From Aeromonas sp. FDAARGOS 1405 (GTDB lineage Bacteria > Pseudomonadota > Gammaproteobacteria > Enterobacterales > Aeromonadaceae): a DNA stretch of 64,000 bases. The stretch is taken from positions 2,861,001-2,925,000 of the forward strand of contig NZ_CP077311.1 of NCBI RefSeq assembly GCF_019048265.1. Reading direction: 5' to 3'. The position numbers and the translations under genes were made by a program. The notes under the pieces were generated by a model. That model worked only from the letters and a program-made list of their open reading frames with translations. It was not told where the DNA came from and ran no database searches. Positions 28,498 through 42,034 of this stretch are shown here, one piece after another; position 1 is the stretch's first letter; every line of letters begins with the position of its first letter.

Positions 28498-28525
28498 AAA
28501 AGCCCGTCATCACGACGGGCTTTTT
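28498..28525. terminator. Bidirectional terminator between dgkA and serA
   Basis: AAAGCCCGTC (28499-28508) / GACGGGCTTT (28514-28523) with A-run before and T-run after, serving both convergent genes. Confidence 0.93.
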
Positions 28526-28545
28526 GCTGCGCAGATAAGGGTCTA

Positions 28546-29778
28546 TCAGTGGAGGATGCGGGCACGGATGGTGCCGTTGATCTCCTTGAGCTTGGCGAGC
28601 GCCTTCTCGCTGTGCTCGGTCTCCACGTCGATCACCACGTAACCGATATGGCTGCTGGTCTGCAGGTATTGACCGGCGATGTTGATCCCTTCTTCGGCGA
28701 AGATCTGGTTGATCTGGTTCATCACGCCCGGCTGGTTGCGGTGAATGTGCAGCAGGCGGCTGGAGCCCTTGTGGCCCGGCAGCGACACTTCCGGGAAGTT
28801 GACGGCGGAGAGGGTGGAGCCATTGTCTGAGTATTTGACCAGCTTGTTGGCCACTTCCAGCCCGATGTTCTCCTGCGCTTCATGGGTGGTGCCACCGATG
28901 TGCGGGGTCAGAATCACGTTCTCCAGCCCACGCAGCGGGCTTTGGAACTCCTCGTCATTGGACTTGGGCTCGACCGGGAAGACGTCGATGGCTGCGCCGG
29001 CAATATGGCCGCTCTTGATGACGTCAGCCAGCGCATCGATATCCACCACAGTACCGCGGGCTGCGTTGATGAAGATGGCGCCCGGTTTCATCATCCGCAG
29101 CTGCTCGGCACCGATCATGTTCTTGGTGGAGGCGGTCTCCGGTACGTGCAGGCTGATGACGTCAGACATATTGAGCAGCTCGACCATGCTCGGCACCTGG
29201 ATGGCGTTGCCCAGCGAGAGCTTGTTCTCGATATCGTAGTAATAAACCTTCATGCCGATGCTTTCGGCGATGATGCCAAGCTGGGTACCGATGTGGCCGT
29301 AGCCGATGATGCCGAGCTTCTTGCCGCGGGCTTCCACCGAGCGATTGGCCAGTTTTTCCCACACGCCGCGATGGCACTTGGCGTTCTTCTCGGGGATGCC
29401 GCGCAGCAGCAGCAGGATCTCGCCCAGCACCAGTTCAGCGACCGAACGGGTGTTGGAGAAGGGGGCGTTGAAGACCGGAATACCGCGGATCTGGGCCGCT
29501 TCCAGCTCGACCTGGTTGGTACCGATGCAGAAGCAGCCGATGGCGACCAGCTTGTTGGCGGCGTCGAGGACTTTCTCGGTGATCTGGGTGCGGGAGCGCA
29601 GCCCGATGAAATGGACGTCGCGGATCTGCTCGATCAGCTCCTCTTCGGAGAGCGAGGTCTTGAGATACTCCACACTGGTGTAACCTGCGGCACGAAAGGT
29701 CTCTACGGTGTTGGGGTGAACCCCCTCAAGCAGCAGAACCTTGATTTTATCCTTGTCCAACGAAAACTTGGCAGTCAT
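28546..29778 (-). CDS. serA: D-3-phosphoglycerate dehydrogenase
   Basis: The 410-residue protein (same length as E. coli SerA) oxidises 3-phosphoglycerate in serine synthesis. It has the NAD-binding GYGHIGTQLGIIAESIG, catalytic Arg/Glu/His in INAARGTVVD, and LTPHIGGTTHEAQENIG, and a C-terminal ACT domain (VMNQINQIFAEEGINIAGQYLQT) that binds L-serine for feedback inhibition. Start MTAKFSLDKDKIKVLLLEG follows GAGGG. Confidence 0.97.
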   Translation of the reverse strand: MTAKFSLDKDKIKVLLLEGVHPNTVETFRAAGYTSVEYLKTSLSEEELIEQIRDVHFIGLRSRTQITEKVLDAANKLVAIGCFCIGTNQVELEAAQIRGIPVFNAPFSNTRSVAELVLGEILLLLRGIPEKNAKCHRGVWEKLANRSVEARGKKLGIIGYGHIGTQLGIIAESIGMKVYYYDIENKLSLGNAIQVPSMVELLNMSDVISLHVPETASTKNMIGAEQLRMMKPGAIFINAARGTVVDIDALADVIKSGHIAGAAIDVFPVEPKSNDEEFQSPLRGLENVILTPHIGGTTHEAQENIGLEVANKLVKYSDNGSTLSAVNFPEVSLPGHKGSSRLLHIHRNQPGVMNQINQIFAEEGINIAGQYLQTSSHIGYVVIDVETEHSEKALAKLKEINGTIRARILH

Positions 29779-29944
29779 GACGATCCCTCTGTATGTGCAA
29801 ACGTAAGTGCAGATTTGGTGTGCGAAGAAAACCGTAAAGTAGCAAAAACGTTTGGGAGAGGGAATATTTGTGACGAAAGTCAAATTCTTTGAAGTTATCA
29901 ACGAATGTTGTAAACATCCGTATGCAACTTGTTGAGGGATAAAT
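29779..29944 (-). other. serA upstream region
   Basis: AT-rich DNA between serA and the rpiA terminator. It must hold the serA promoter, but I could not choose one convincing -35/-10 pair or regulator site. Confidence 0.4.
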
Positions 29945-29968
29945 AAAAACGGCGCCATCAGGCGCCGT
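29945..29968 (-). terminator. rpiA rho-independent terminator
   Basis: ACGGCGCC (29949-29956) / GGCGCCGT (29961-29968), ATCA loop; on the minus strand followed by TTTTTATTT. It lies about 130 bases past the rpiA stop, leaving a long 3' untranslated stretch. Confidence 0.85.
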
Positions 29969-30102
29969 CATTTATTCACAGTGCAATGTTTGGGTCATAT
30001 CCCATCCCGGGGCTCAATCAACGCCGCTGTTGCGTCAGGGCTGGCAGAGTGGCGCTGGCGGGCGAGGGAGGATGCCGCTGCACTGTGCTACCGGTGTCGG
30101 GA

Positions 30103-30756
30103 TTACTGGGTAATCACGCCGTCCGGCGTACCGATCAGGACCACATCGGCGCCGCGGGCGGCGAACAGGCCGTTGGTGACCACACCAACAATGGCGTTCA
30201 GTCGTACTTCCAACGCCTTGGCATCGGTAATGGCCATGCCTTTTACATCCAGAATGTGGTTGCCGTTGTCGGTGACCACCCCTTCACGCCACACCGGGTT
30301 GCCACCCAGTTTGCGAATTTCGCGGGCCACGTATTCGCGAGCCATCGGGATCACTTCCACCGGCAGCGGGAACTTGCCCAGCACGTCGACGGTCTTGGTG
30401 TTGTCGATGATGCAGATGAACTTGTCAGCGACGGCGGCAACGATCTTCTCGCGGGTCAGGGCTGCGCCGCCGCCCTTGATCATGTCGCGGGTTGCGTTGA
30501 TCTCGTCGGCGCCATCCACGTAGACGGAGAGGGCGTCGATCTCGTTGAGATCATACACGGTGATGCCGAAGCCCTTGAGGCGTTCGGTAGAGGCCACGGA
30601 GCTGGATACTGCCCCCTTGATCTCGTCCTTCATGGTCGCCAGCGCGTCGATAAAGTGGTTGACGGTAGAGCCGGTGCCCACCCCGACGATGGTGCCGGGA
30701 ACCACATACTTGAGCGCAGCCCAACCGGCCGCCTTCTTCATTTCATCTTGAGTCAT
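30103..30756 (-). CDS. rpiA: Ribose-5-phosphate isomerase A
   Basis: A 217-residue enzyme (E. coli 219) interconverting ribose-5-phosphate and ribulose-5-phosphate. Conserved blocks: [16 protein letters not shown] near residue 25 (substrate phosphate loop), YVDGADEIN and [14 protein letters not shown] (catalytic Asp and Lys). It follows E. coli order between serA and fau, though transcribed as a separate unit with its own terminator. Confidence 0.97.
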   Translation of the reverse strand: MTQDEMKKAAGWAALKYVVPGTIVGVGTGSTVNHFIDALATMKDEIKGAVSSSVASTERLKGFGITVYDLNEIDALSVYVDGADEINATRDMIKGGGAALTREKIVAAVADKFICIIDNTKTVDVLGKFPLPVEVIPMAREYVAREIRKLGGNPVWREGVVTDNGNHILDVKGMAITDAKALEVRLNAIVGVVTNGLFAARGADVVLIGTPDGVITQ

Positions 30757-30917
30757 GATCGTTCCTTAAGAAAAAAGCGGGCGCATTATATCCAACCCGG
30801 TACCCCGTCGCGACCTTGTTGCTCACGTTCCGGGGCAAAAAGAGGGACTTTGTAAATCGTTTGCCTGTTTATTCTGCGTTTGCGCGCACAAAGCAGGGGC
30901 TGCCTGCCAAAAACAGC

Positions 30918-31514
30918 CTATTCAAAGCGCCAGCAGTGGCTCGGGGTGATGATCTGGGGCAGCGGCACATCCCACTCCTCTTGCGGGACCGCATCCACCT
31001 GCTGGCAGTCGTGGGCAATGCCGAGTGGCTTGGGGCCCAGTTTGTGCTCATGCCAGATGGCGAGAGTGCGATCGTAGTAGCCGCCCCCCATGCCAAGGCG
31101 ATTACCCTGGGCATCGAAGGCGACCAGCGGGGTGCAGATAAGATCGAGCGTGCTGTGGGGCACCACCTGCAGGATATCCAGCTCCGGCTCTTCGATGCCG
31201 TAGCGGTTGCGCACCATGGGACTGGTAGCGGTATAGCGCAAAAAGAGCAGGTGACCCGGAGTAAAGGGGTGGAGCACCGGCAGGTAGACCTCTTTGTGCT
31301 GGGCCCACAGCCAATGGATGGTGGGCAAGGGATTGATCTCCCCGTCATTGGCCAGATAGAGGGCAATGCGTTTGGCGGCGAGGATCTCGGGGTGTTGCTT
31401 GAACTGGGCCAGCAGCTGTTGGGCCGCCGCCTGCTGCTCGGCCGGACTCAGATTTTTGCGGCGTTGACGAACCAGTTGGCGCAGGGATTGACGTTCGGGT
31501 TGGGACTCATGCAT
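30918..31514 (-). CDS. fau: 5-formyltetrahydrofolate cyclo-ligase
   Basis: The 198-residue product (YgfA/Fau family) converts 5-formyl-THF to 5,10-methenyl-THF using ATP. Diagnostic are RKNLSPAEQ at the N-terminus, YLANDGEINP, and the C-terminal phosphate loop NRLGMGGGYYDRTL. In E. coli fau (ygfA) is preceded by the 6S RNA gene and zapA; here the NhaC antiporter precedes it and no 6S RNA could be recognised. Confidence 0.94.
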   Translation of the reverse strand: MHESQPERQSLRQLVRQRRKNLSPAEQQAAAQQLLAQFKQHPEILAAKRIALYLANDGEINPLPTIHWLWAQHKEVYLPVLHPFTPGHLLFLRYTATSPMVRNRYGIEEPELDILQVVPHSTLDLICTPLVAFDAQGNRLGMGGGYYDRTLAIWHEHKLGPKPLGIAHDCQQVDAVPQEEWDVPLPQIITPSHCWRFE

Positions 31515-31725
31515 GGGGAACCTCTGGTATAGCTGCGCATCGATGGCTTGAACGCGCTCTACCTTAGCACATTCACTCTTGACGTTAAGGGGGGCAGGGA
31601 AACCCCGTCCCGGACGGCTGATGCCCGGAACGGTGGGATAAATGCTGGCGGATCCGATAGTGAGTCAACAAGGGCCAGGGTGTGGCCCCTGTTGATGGCA
31701 TGTCGGCGCGCCAGCGTCTGGTCTG

Positions 31726-33060
31726 TTACTTGTCAGCTTTGCCGCGCATCTGGTGCTTCACGAACACGGCAATCAGTGCCGCCACCGCGAGCGCCATCGG
31801 GTAGAAACTCATGCTCACTACCGCCAGCGGTGACAGGGCGAAGATGGAGCCCAGCAGCAGCGCCTGTGCGCCCCAGGGGATCAGACCCTGTACCACGCAG
31901 GAGAAAATATCGAGCATGGAGGCGGCGCGGCGCGGGGTGACACCGTGGTGTTCGGCCAGATCCCGGGCTACCTTGCTGGCGACGATAATAGCCACCGTGT
32001 TGTTGGCGGTGCAGAGGTTGGTGAGGCTCACCACCCCGGCGATGCCGAGCTCGGCGGCTTTCTCGTTCTGTTCACCATTGTGCTCGCGAGTGAAACGGGC
32101 AATCAGGGCGCTGATGCGCTCGCTGATCCATGCCAGTCCACCCTGACGTTCCATCAGGGCGCCGAGACCGCCGATCAGCATGGAGAGCAGGAAGATCTCC
32201 TGCATGCCGGTAAAGCCCTGATAGATATCCTTGCTGAACTGACCGATGGCGTAGCCGTTGATCATGCCCACTGCTCCGGCGGCCAGAATACCGATCCCCA
32301 GCACCACAAACACATTCACCCCGGCGAGCGCCAGCCCCAGGATCAGCAGATAAGGCATCACCTTGAACAGCTCGATGGCGCTGCCGTTGGCAGGGGATTC
32401 ACCCACTGAGCCCAGGGTCAGATAGAGCAGGATCACCGCGATGGCAGCTGGGGCCGCAATCTTGAAGTTCTCGCGGAACTTGTCCTTCATCTCGCACCCC
32501 TGGCTGCGGGTGGCCGCGATGGTGGTGTCGGAGATGATGGAGAGGTTATCGCCAAACATGGCGCCGGAGAGAATGGTTCCCGCCATCAGCACCGGATCAA
32601 TACCGGCCGCCTGTGCCACGCCCAGCGCGACCGGCGCCACGGCACCTATGGTGCCCATGGAGGTGCCCATGGCGGTAGCAATAAAGGCAGAGATGAGGAA
32701 CAGCCCGGGCAACAGCGCCCAGCCAGGGATGAGGGAGAGGCCCAGCGCCACAGTAGCATCAACCCCGCCGGTGGCCTTGGCCACGCTGGCAAAGGCGCCC
32801 GCCAGCAGATAGATAAGGCACATCGCCATGATATTGCTGTGGCCGACTCCCTTGAAGAAGGTCTCCAGATTGCTGTTGAAGCTCTCTTTGCCAAGCAGCA
32901 GGGCCAGCATCACCGCAGGCAGGGCCGCAACCGGAGCAGGCAGCTGATAGAAGGCGAATTCGACCCCCTGCAGGGTCAGCCAGGTACCGGTACCGATAAA
33001 GAGTGCGAGAAAAACCAGAAGTGGCAACAAGGCCCTGGCACTGGGTTGAGTCTGGATCAT
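31726..33060 (-). CDS. Na+/H+ antiporter NhaC family protein
   Basis: A 444-residue polytopic protein with about 11 hydrophobic segments and the NhaC-type signatures GTSMGTIGAVAPVALG, AMFGDNLSIISDTTIAA and SLTNLCTANNTVAIIVA. Members exchange Na+ for H+, though some carry organic ions, so substrate is not certain. Start MIQTQPSARALLP follows GAGGAACAC; a longer frame upstream is open but not membrane-like. A hairpin at 31666-31694 after the stop lacks a T-run. Confidence 0.87.
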   Translation of the reverse strand: MIQTQPSARALLPLLVFLALFIGTGTWLTLQGVEFAFYQLPAPVAALPAVMLALLLGKESFNSNLETFFKGVGHSNIMAMCLIYLLAGAFASVAKATGGVDATVALGLSLIPGWALLPGLFLISAFIATAMGTSMGTIGAVAPVALGVAQAAGIDPVLMAGTILSGAMFGDNLSIISDTTIAATRSQGCEMKDKFRENFKIAAPAAIAVILLYLTLGSVGESPANGSAIELFKVMPYLLILGLALAGVNVFVVLGIGILAAGAVGMINGYAIGQFSKDIYQGFTGMQEIFLLSMLIGGLGALMERQGGLAWISERISALIARFTREHNGEQNEKAAELGIAGVVSLTNLCTANNTVAIIVASKVARDLAEHHGVTPRRAASMLDIFSCVVQGLIPWGAQALLLGSIFALSPLAVVSMSFYPMALAVAALIAVFVKHQMRGKADK

Positions 33061-33498
33061 GTGTTCCTCTGAAATTGAACAATGACCTCCTGTCATAAAC
33101 TGCTTTGTACCTGTATCGGATAGGGATAGGGGGAAAACAGGGCGGGCATCCTGCCGCATTGGGGTGCCCACAGTAGTGAGTCAACCTCGCTTGGTCAAGA
33201 TAGACGTCCAGATGGATAGGTGTTTTTGTTTGATGATTCTGGTGTTATTGAGATATCCAAAGAATATTCGGAAAAAGAAGTTAGCGCTGTTTATTGTTCA
33301 TTACTGTTCTGACACAGTCCGCGGGTATCTGGGGGTATCGCGTGCCTTTAATAAGGAAAGAGGGAAACGATAAGATCTCTGCATGCCATCTTGGGGATTT
33401 CTCCCGCTGCCAAACGTCAGCCGCACCTCTCTCTATCTCTACGTGAGCATGGTGCGGATATTTCCAGAACGCTTGGACACAAGACCTGGGCTGTGTGG
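33061..33498. other. Intergenic region upstream of the NhaC-type gene
   Basis: About 440 bases. The part at 33220-33370 is clearly richer in A/T than the neighbouring genes. I see no supported gene, known riboswitch or clear regulator site. Confidence 0.45.
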
Positions 33499-34479
33499 TT
33501 ACTGTGTCAGTTTCTCTACCGCCTGAACGGCTGTCGCAATGGCATCCTGTTCCAGCGTCAGCGGAATGTGGCCAATACCCGGCAGCAGGGTGACAGGCCA
33601 GGGGATGCCGAGGCGTCTTAACTCAGGTTCAAGTTGATCAGTTTGGAAGGCTTCGTCATTTGTGCCAGCGATCACGGCGCAGGGGCGTTGCACATTGCGT
33701 ATGTTTTGCTGGTAGTCACGCTCCGGCTGAAAGTTCGAAGCAAGGTTGAAGGAGTAGGATGGGGTCAGCAGGGATTTCGCCTCATCATTAAGGGCAAAAT
33801 TCAGCACGGTCAGATGGTTGAGTGCGGAAATATGGAAACCGTTGAGGATGCTCAGGGCGATGAGGCGAGGCAAGCCGACACGCACCCAGCCACCGCTGTT
33901 GGGCCGGTAGTTGGCGGCGGTGGGGCCGAGATAGGGGGAGAGCAGCAGATAGCTCTCGAACAGGGTTTGTCGCGTGCTGCCAGCAACGCGCAGCACAAAG
34001 CCACCCCCTGACGAGAAACCGACGAGTGTTGCAGGCTTGTCGGGGGCTACCGACTTGATGAAATCTTCCAGATCGTCCTCAAGCTGACCGATGTAGGCAA
34101 TGGTGCCTTTGTTGCCCGATGCGCCATGGCCGCGAATATCGAGGGCGTAGGCGTCGTATCCCGCTTGCGAAAAGGCGCTCGCCATCTTGTGCATGCTCTG
34201 GCTGCTGGCAGAAGAGCCATGAACCAGTACCACGCTGCCCTTGACCTTGTTGTTCTTCGTATTCTCCTCTGCGCCATAGTGCCGATAGGCCAACTGCGTG
34301 CCGTCACGCGCCGGGTATCTTGAGAGGGGTGGCATGTTGCTCCAGTCACTCCCCTTGAAAGGGTCGTTGATGCTGGCCATCGCCGGTGCCGGACTCGGCC
34401 CGCCAAACAGCAGAACCGCGGCCAGCATGACCAGGGTCAGTGATATCAACCCCACAGCAAACAGCAATCCTGCGCTCAT
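33499..34479 (-). CDS. Membrane-anchored alpha/beta hydrolase
   Basis: A 326-residue protein with an uncleaved N-terminal helix (AGLLFAVGLISLTLVMLAAVLLF) and a serine hydrolase fold: oxyanion region LVHGSSASSQS, nucleophile elbow VGFSSGGGF (Ser near residue 160), Asp in AGTNDEAF and His in GIGHIPLTL. The lysophospholipase-like motif DIRGHGASGNKG is present. It probably acts on the periplasmic or outer face of the inner membrane; substrate unknown. Confidence 0.82.
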   Translation of the reverse strand: MSAGLLFAVGLISLTLVMLAAVLLFGGPSPAPAMASINDPFKGSDWSNMPPLSRYPARDGTQLAYRHYGAEENTKNNKVKGSVVLVHGSSASSQSMHKMASAFSQAGYDAYALDIRGHGASGNKGTIAYIGQLEDDLEDFIKSVAPDKPATLVGFSSGGGFVLRVAGSTRQTLFESYLLLSPYLGPTAANYRPNSGGWVRVGLPRLIALSILNGFHISALNHLTVLNFALNDEAKSLLTPSYSFNLASNFQPERDYQQNIRNVQRPCAVIAGTNDEAFQTDQLEPELRRLGIPWPVTLLPGIGHIPLTLEQDAIATAVQAVEKLTQ

Positions 34480-34590
34480 CCTTGCACCTCATTTGATATC
34501 GACACGGGCGTGGCCCTGATTTTGCTTATGCTGGCATTTCACTCGTTCGAACCTATCAGATGGCACCCGGTCTGCCAAATGATGGAGTGA

Positions 34591-35565
<975 letters not shown>

Positions 35566-35605
35566 TGCCTCTGAGCGGCACTTTCGTACTACTGCTACCC
35601 CAGTG

Positions 35606-35631
35606 AAAAACCCCGGCTTGCCGGGGTTTTT
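35606..35631 (+). terminator. dapB rho-independent terminator
   Basis: AAAACCCCGG (35607-35616) / CCGGGGTTTT (35621-35630), CTTG loop, followed by T. Confidence 0.93.
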
Positions 35632-36064
35632 GCTGTCAGTCAGCCAGAGTTTGTGTAAAAAGACGCGCTATCGGCAATTTTTTATCTGAATGCCTTATAA
35701 ATCACACTATTGCGTTATCCACCAGATTTTCCCTTCCTGAATGTCATCACCAGGTAACAGATTTGAGCATCTTTATGGCTGATTAAGCCATTTTTTTACA
35801 CCAACAAGAAAAGACTAAAAATTCAAACGAAGAAAAACGTTTTCCATTTTTCATGTTCACTCTTGTCATCATAAAAGCGTTAAATTTGTGATTAATGTTT
35901 TTCGTGTAAAAATAAATGCCATTGTTTTAATTAGTTTTTTTGTTTGTTTTTGTCGCTATTGCTGGCTTGGTGGCATCTTTTGGTGGTGGTTTTTCATTTT
36001 CTTTCATGGGAGGGGGTTGCAAAGCGGTTGAGTGCATAGATAATGGGTAATGTTGCTTTTTTAT
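35632..36064 (+). other. Long AT-rich region upstream of carA
   Basis: About 430 bases, markedly AT-rich with many T-runs, no gene. A near-palindrome GAAAAACGTTTTCC at about 35832-35845 has a PurR-like CG centre but only about half of the consensus matches. The AT-rich DNA resembles the architectural region (IHF/PepA) upstream of E. coli carAB; I cannot name specific sites. Confidence 0.45.
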
Positions 36065-36078
36065 TGAATTTAGATGCA
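36065..36078 (+). promoter_or_regulatory. Candidate ArgR box upstream of carA
   Basis: TGAATTTAGATGCA matches the ARG box consensus TGAATWWWWATTCA with two mismatches and shares ATGCA with a known E. coli carAB box as I recall it. It lies about 33 bases upstream of the -35; a second box 3 bases away, expected for a hexamer site, is not clear. Confidence 0.4.
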
Positions 36079-36097
36079 TTTCATCTGAGAAAAGACG

Positions 36098-36125
36098 TTG
36101 AAATGCCACTTTTTTTAAGTAGAAT
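36098..36125 (+). promoter_or_regulatory. carAB promoter
   Basis: TTGAAA (36098-36103), 16-base spacer, TAGAAT (36120-36125). The start would be near 36132, giving a leader of about 105 bases. Confidence 0.65.
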
Positions 36126-36149
36126 GCGCCCAATTTGCCAGAAATCTGC

Positions 36150-36186
36150 CGGGTTCGAGTCCTGTCCAAGACCGGAACCGAGCCCG
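36150..36186 (+). other. Hairpin in the carA leader
   Basis: CGGGTTCG (36150-36157) pairs with CGAGCCCG (36179-36186), one wobble, with a 21-base loop. It ends about 40 bases before the ribosome site. Confidence 0.45.
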
Positions 36187-36236
36187 CAACACCCAGGTAA
36201 ATTGCTGAATTTAAAGCTAAATAACTGGAGGTTGTC

Positions 36237-37373
36237 TTGAATCACACTGCATTGCTAGTGCTGGAAGATGGAACTGTATTCAAAGGCGTGTCGATAGGCG
36301 CCGAGGGATGTTCCGTTGGTGAAGTGGTTTTCAATACGTCGATGACGGGCTATCAGGAAATCCTCACCGATCCCTCTTATTCCCGTCAGATAGTCACCCT
36401 CACTTACCCCCATATAGGCAACACCGGCACCAACAGCGAAGATGAAGAGTCCAGTCAGATCCATGCTCAGGGATTGATCATCCGGGACCTTCCGATACTT
36501 GCCTCCAATTTCCGCAATCAGCAATCCCTCTCCGAATACCTTAAGTCTCACAACATCGTTGGCATCGCCGACATCGACACCCGTAAACTGACCCGCATCC
36601 TGCGCGAGAAAGGCGCTCAGGCTGGCTGCATTCTGGCCGGCAAGCAAGTCGATGAAGCCTATGCCCTCGAACAGGCCCGCGCCTTCCCAGGTTTGAAGGG
36701 AATGGATCTGGCCAAAGAGGTGACGGTTGGTGAGGCGTACAACTGGACCGAAGGCAGCTGGCAGCTTGGCAAGGGGCATGTCACCCCGGATGCTGACCAG
36801 CTGAAATATCACGTTGTGGCCTATGACTTTGGCGTCAAGCGCAACATCCTGCGGATGCTGGTTGACCGTGGCTGCCGCCTGACCGTGGTACCGGCCAAGA
36901 CCCCGGCCGCCGAGGTACTGGCGATGAACCCGGATGGCATCTTCCTCTCCAACGGCCCCGGCGACCCCGAGCCGTGCGACTACGCCATCGACGCCATCAA
37001 GGCTTTCCTTAATACCAACACGCCGGTGTTCGGCATCTGTCTGGGTCACCAGCTGCTGGGTCTGGCCTCCGGCGCCAAGACCGTCAAGATGAAGTTCGGC
37101 CACCACGGTGCCAACCACCCGGTCAAGAGCCTCGACGACAACACCGTGATGATCACCGCTCAGAACCACGGCTTTGCAGTGGACGAAAACACCCTGCCGG
37201 ATTGCCTGCGCGCCACCCACGTCTCCCTGTTCGATGGGTCACTGCAGGGCATCCATCGCACCGACCGACCGGCCTTCAGCTTCCAGGGTCACCCCGAGGC
37301 GAGCCCAGGCCCGCACGATTGTGCCGGTCTCTTTGACCACTTTATTGAATTGATTAAGCAGTATCGCGCCTAA
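36237..37373 (+). CDS. carA: Carbamoyl-phosphate synthase small subunit
   Basis: A 378-residue glutaminase subunit. The start codon is TTG, as in E. coli carA, five bases after GGAGG (36227-36231), and alignment starts there. The N-terminal CPSase_sm domain ([31 protein letters not shown]) is followed by a class I amidotransferase with nucleophile Cys in FGICLGHQ and His/Glu in [12 protein letters not shown]. It releases ammonia from glutamine and channels it to CarB for arginine and pyrimidine synthesis. Confidence 0.98.
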   Translation: MNHTALLVLEDGTVFKGVSIGAEGCSVGEVVFNTSMTGYQEILTDPSYSRQIVTLTYPHIGNTGTNSEDEESSQIHAQGLIIRDLPILASNFRNQQSLSEYLKSHNIVGIADIDTRKLTRILREKGAQAGCILAGKQVDEAYALEQARAFPGLKGMDLAKEVTVGEAYNWTEGSWQLGKGHVTPDADQLKYHVVAYDFGVKRNILRMLVDRGCRLTVVPAKTPAAEVLAMNPDGIFLSNGPGDPEPCDYAIDAIKAFLNTNTPVFGICLGHQLLGLASGAKTVKMKFGHHGANHPVKSLDDNTVMITAQNHGFAVDENTLPDCLRATHVSLFDGSLQGIHRTDRPAFSFQGHPEASPGPHDCAGLFDHFIELIKQYRA

Positions 37374-37393
37374 GGAAAAGAGGAAAGAGTTTC

Positions 37394-40618
<3,225 letters not shown>

Positions 40619-40657
40619 CGCTCTGCAAGCGAGCCATGCTCGCATCGCATAGATGAC

Positions 40658-40689
40658 AAGCCCCCGCCAGCAATGGCGGGGGCTTTTTT
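40658..40689 (+). terminator. carAB rho-independent terminator
   Basis: AAGCCCCCGCCA (40658-40669) / TGGCGGGGGCTT (40674-40685), GCAA tetraloop, T-run. Confidence 0.94.
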
Positions 40690-40742
40690 ATAACGACGGG
40701 TTTGGCGCTACGGGGGCCAAATTCATGGGGGGAAGAGCGTGG

Positions 40743-41456
40743 CTACCGTAAATCAGGCTGTGGCTTGCGGCTGCGTGGACGGGGCAGGGCATGCCACAGC
40801 TTGCGGGCCGTGACCAGAAAGGGGCGCAGGATCAGCGCGCCCAGGCGGCTGTAGCGCACATTGTCTTTCGGGCCGACCCCGAAGGTAAGCGGCTCTGGCT
40901 GGTGGTTGGTGACGTAAAGAGTGCCGAACCACCAGTCCCACAGCGACAGATTGATCCCGAAGTTGTGGTTGAAGTGGCGGGGATCCCGGCTGTGGTGGAT
41001 CTGGTGCTGGGCCGGGCTGTTGAAGATATGCTCCAGCCGCGGGCCAAACGATAGCCAGATATGGCTATGGCGTAAATTGGCGGCCAGCGAGTTGAAGATC
41101 AGCACCAGATAGCCCACCCCAAACAGGGTGTAGGGGCGCACGGAGCCGCCGCACAGCCAGTAGAAAGCACCGGAGTAGAGGGCGAGCGCGCACCCCTTGA
41201 GCAGGATTTCAGAGAGCTTTTCCACCAGATGAATACGGCTGGCGGTCGGCGGCACCAGCACGGTGGCACTGTGGTGCACCTTGTGAAACTCCCACAGCCA
41301 GCGGCTGTGAAAGACACGGTGCAGCCAGTAGTGGACGAAATCGCTGACCAGAAATACCCCGAGACCGTAAAGCATCATCAGCCAGCTCGCCTCGGCCAGA
41401 CGGGGACGCTCACCCCACAGACGGGTAAGCGCAGAGGTAATATCCGTTGCCTGCAA
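40743..41456 (-). pseudogene. Fatty acid hydroxylase/sterol desaturase family, catalytic part after an in-frame amber codon
   Basis: This frame holds the di-iron histidine motifs of the family: HYWLHR, HKVHH and HQIHH, plus membrane helices. It is in the same frame as the upstream segment 41463-41786, separated only by TAG at 41460-41462, so the two are halves of one ancestral gene of about 347 codons. The best restart is a TTG at 41456 without an obvious ribosome site. Read-through, restart or loss of function are all possible; enzymatic substrate in intact relatives is also unknown. Confidence 0.75.
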
Positions 41457-41459
41457 AAG

Positions 41460-41786
41460 CTAGGGGTTAAGCAGAGTCAGGAGCGGCACGATCAGGGCCA
41501 CATGGAGCAGGGCGCGCACCAGATAATACTGGTAATCGAGCAGGGCGGAGGGATGCAGCCAGATGGCCCGGCCGCCGAGAAACCGGGCGAAACTGCCTGC
41601 TGCCGGGCCTTGCTGGTGCCGGCGCACACGGTAGAGGAGGTAGGCAATGAGGCCGGATATCAGCAGAAAGGGGAGCCCAAGCCGCCCGTTGAAATCAAGC
41701 AGTCCGGTCAGGCAGTGCCAGATCGGAGTGAGCAGCCACTGCTGCACGTAAGCAAAGAGATGGGCGAGCGTATCCATAGGGTCCAT
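41460..41786 (-). pseudogene. N-terminal membrane part of the same hydroxylase, ending in amber
   Basis: From MDPMDTLAHLFAYVQQWL (ATG 41786; a second ATG at 41777) the frame encodes membrane helices (LGLPFLLISGLIAYLLYRV, YLVRALLHVALIVPLLTLL) with no catalytic histidines and stops at TAG 41462-41460. Upstream open frame to 41981 looks non-coding. Alone it would be a non-catalytic 108-residue membrane fragment. The downstream half continues in frame. Confidence 0.7.
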
Positions 41787-42034
41787 ACCGTGAGCATCCT
41801 GGCGGCGGCATTCTAAATGTAAACAACTCTCGATAAAAGCCCATACCTGTTGTCGGGTCATACCTGTTATCTGGTCATATATGGGGGCGCTCCTGTTGCG
41901 GCAACCCCTGTCTGGTCCGAGGAAGGGGCGAGGCAATGGGACTTTAGCCTTGTGGATCAATTCTCTACAATGAGCCATCATGTGTGCGCCCGCCGCCGGG
42001 CGGGTTTGCCTCCAGCCTCAGTACCGGATATCCG

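Noticed and set aside
31666..31694. Hairpin after the NhaC-type gene as terminator
   Set aside because: The 12-bp stem with one mismatch is real, but there is no T-run on either strand; left out as an intrinsic terminator.
31515..31725. 6S RNA expected upstream of fau by comparison with E. coli
   Set aside because: The minus-strand sequence does not show the closing stem, central bubble or conserved segments; a CACATTCAC-like string occurs only on the wrong strand.
35832..35845. PurR operator upstream of carAB
   Set aside because: Only the CG centre and flanking A/T match; outer positions do not.
36148..36165. tRNA T-arm or tRNA gene fragment in the carA leader
   Set aside because: No D-arm, anticodon arm or acceptor stem could be fitted around it; the sequence is explained by the leader hairpin.
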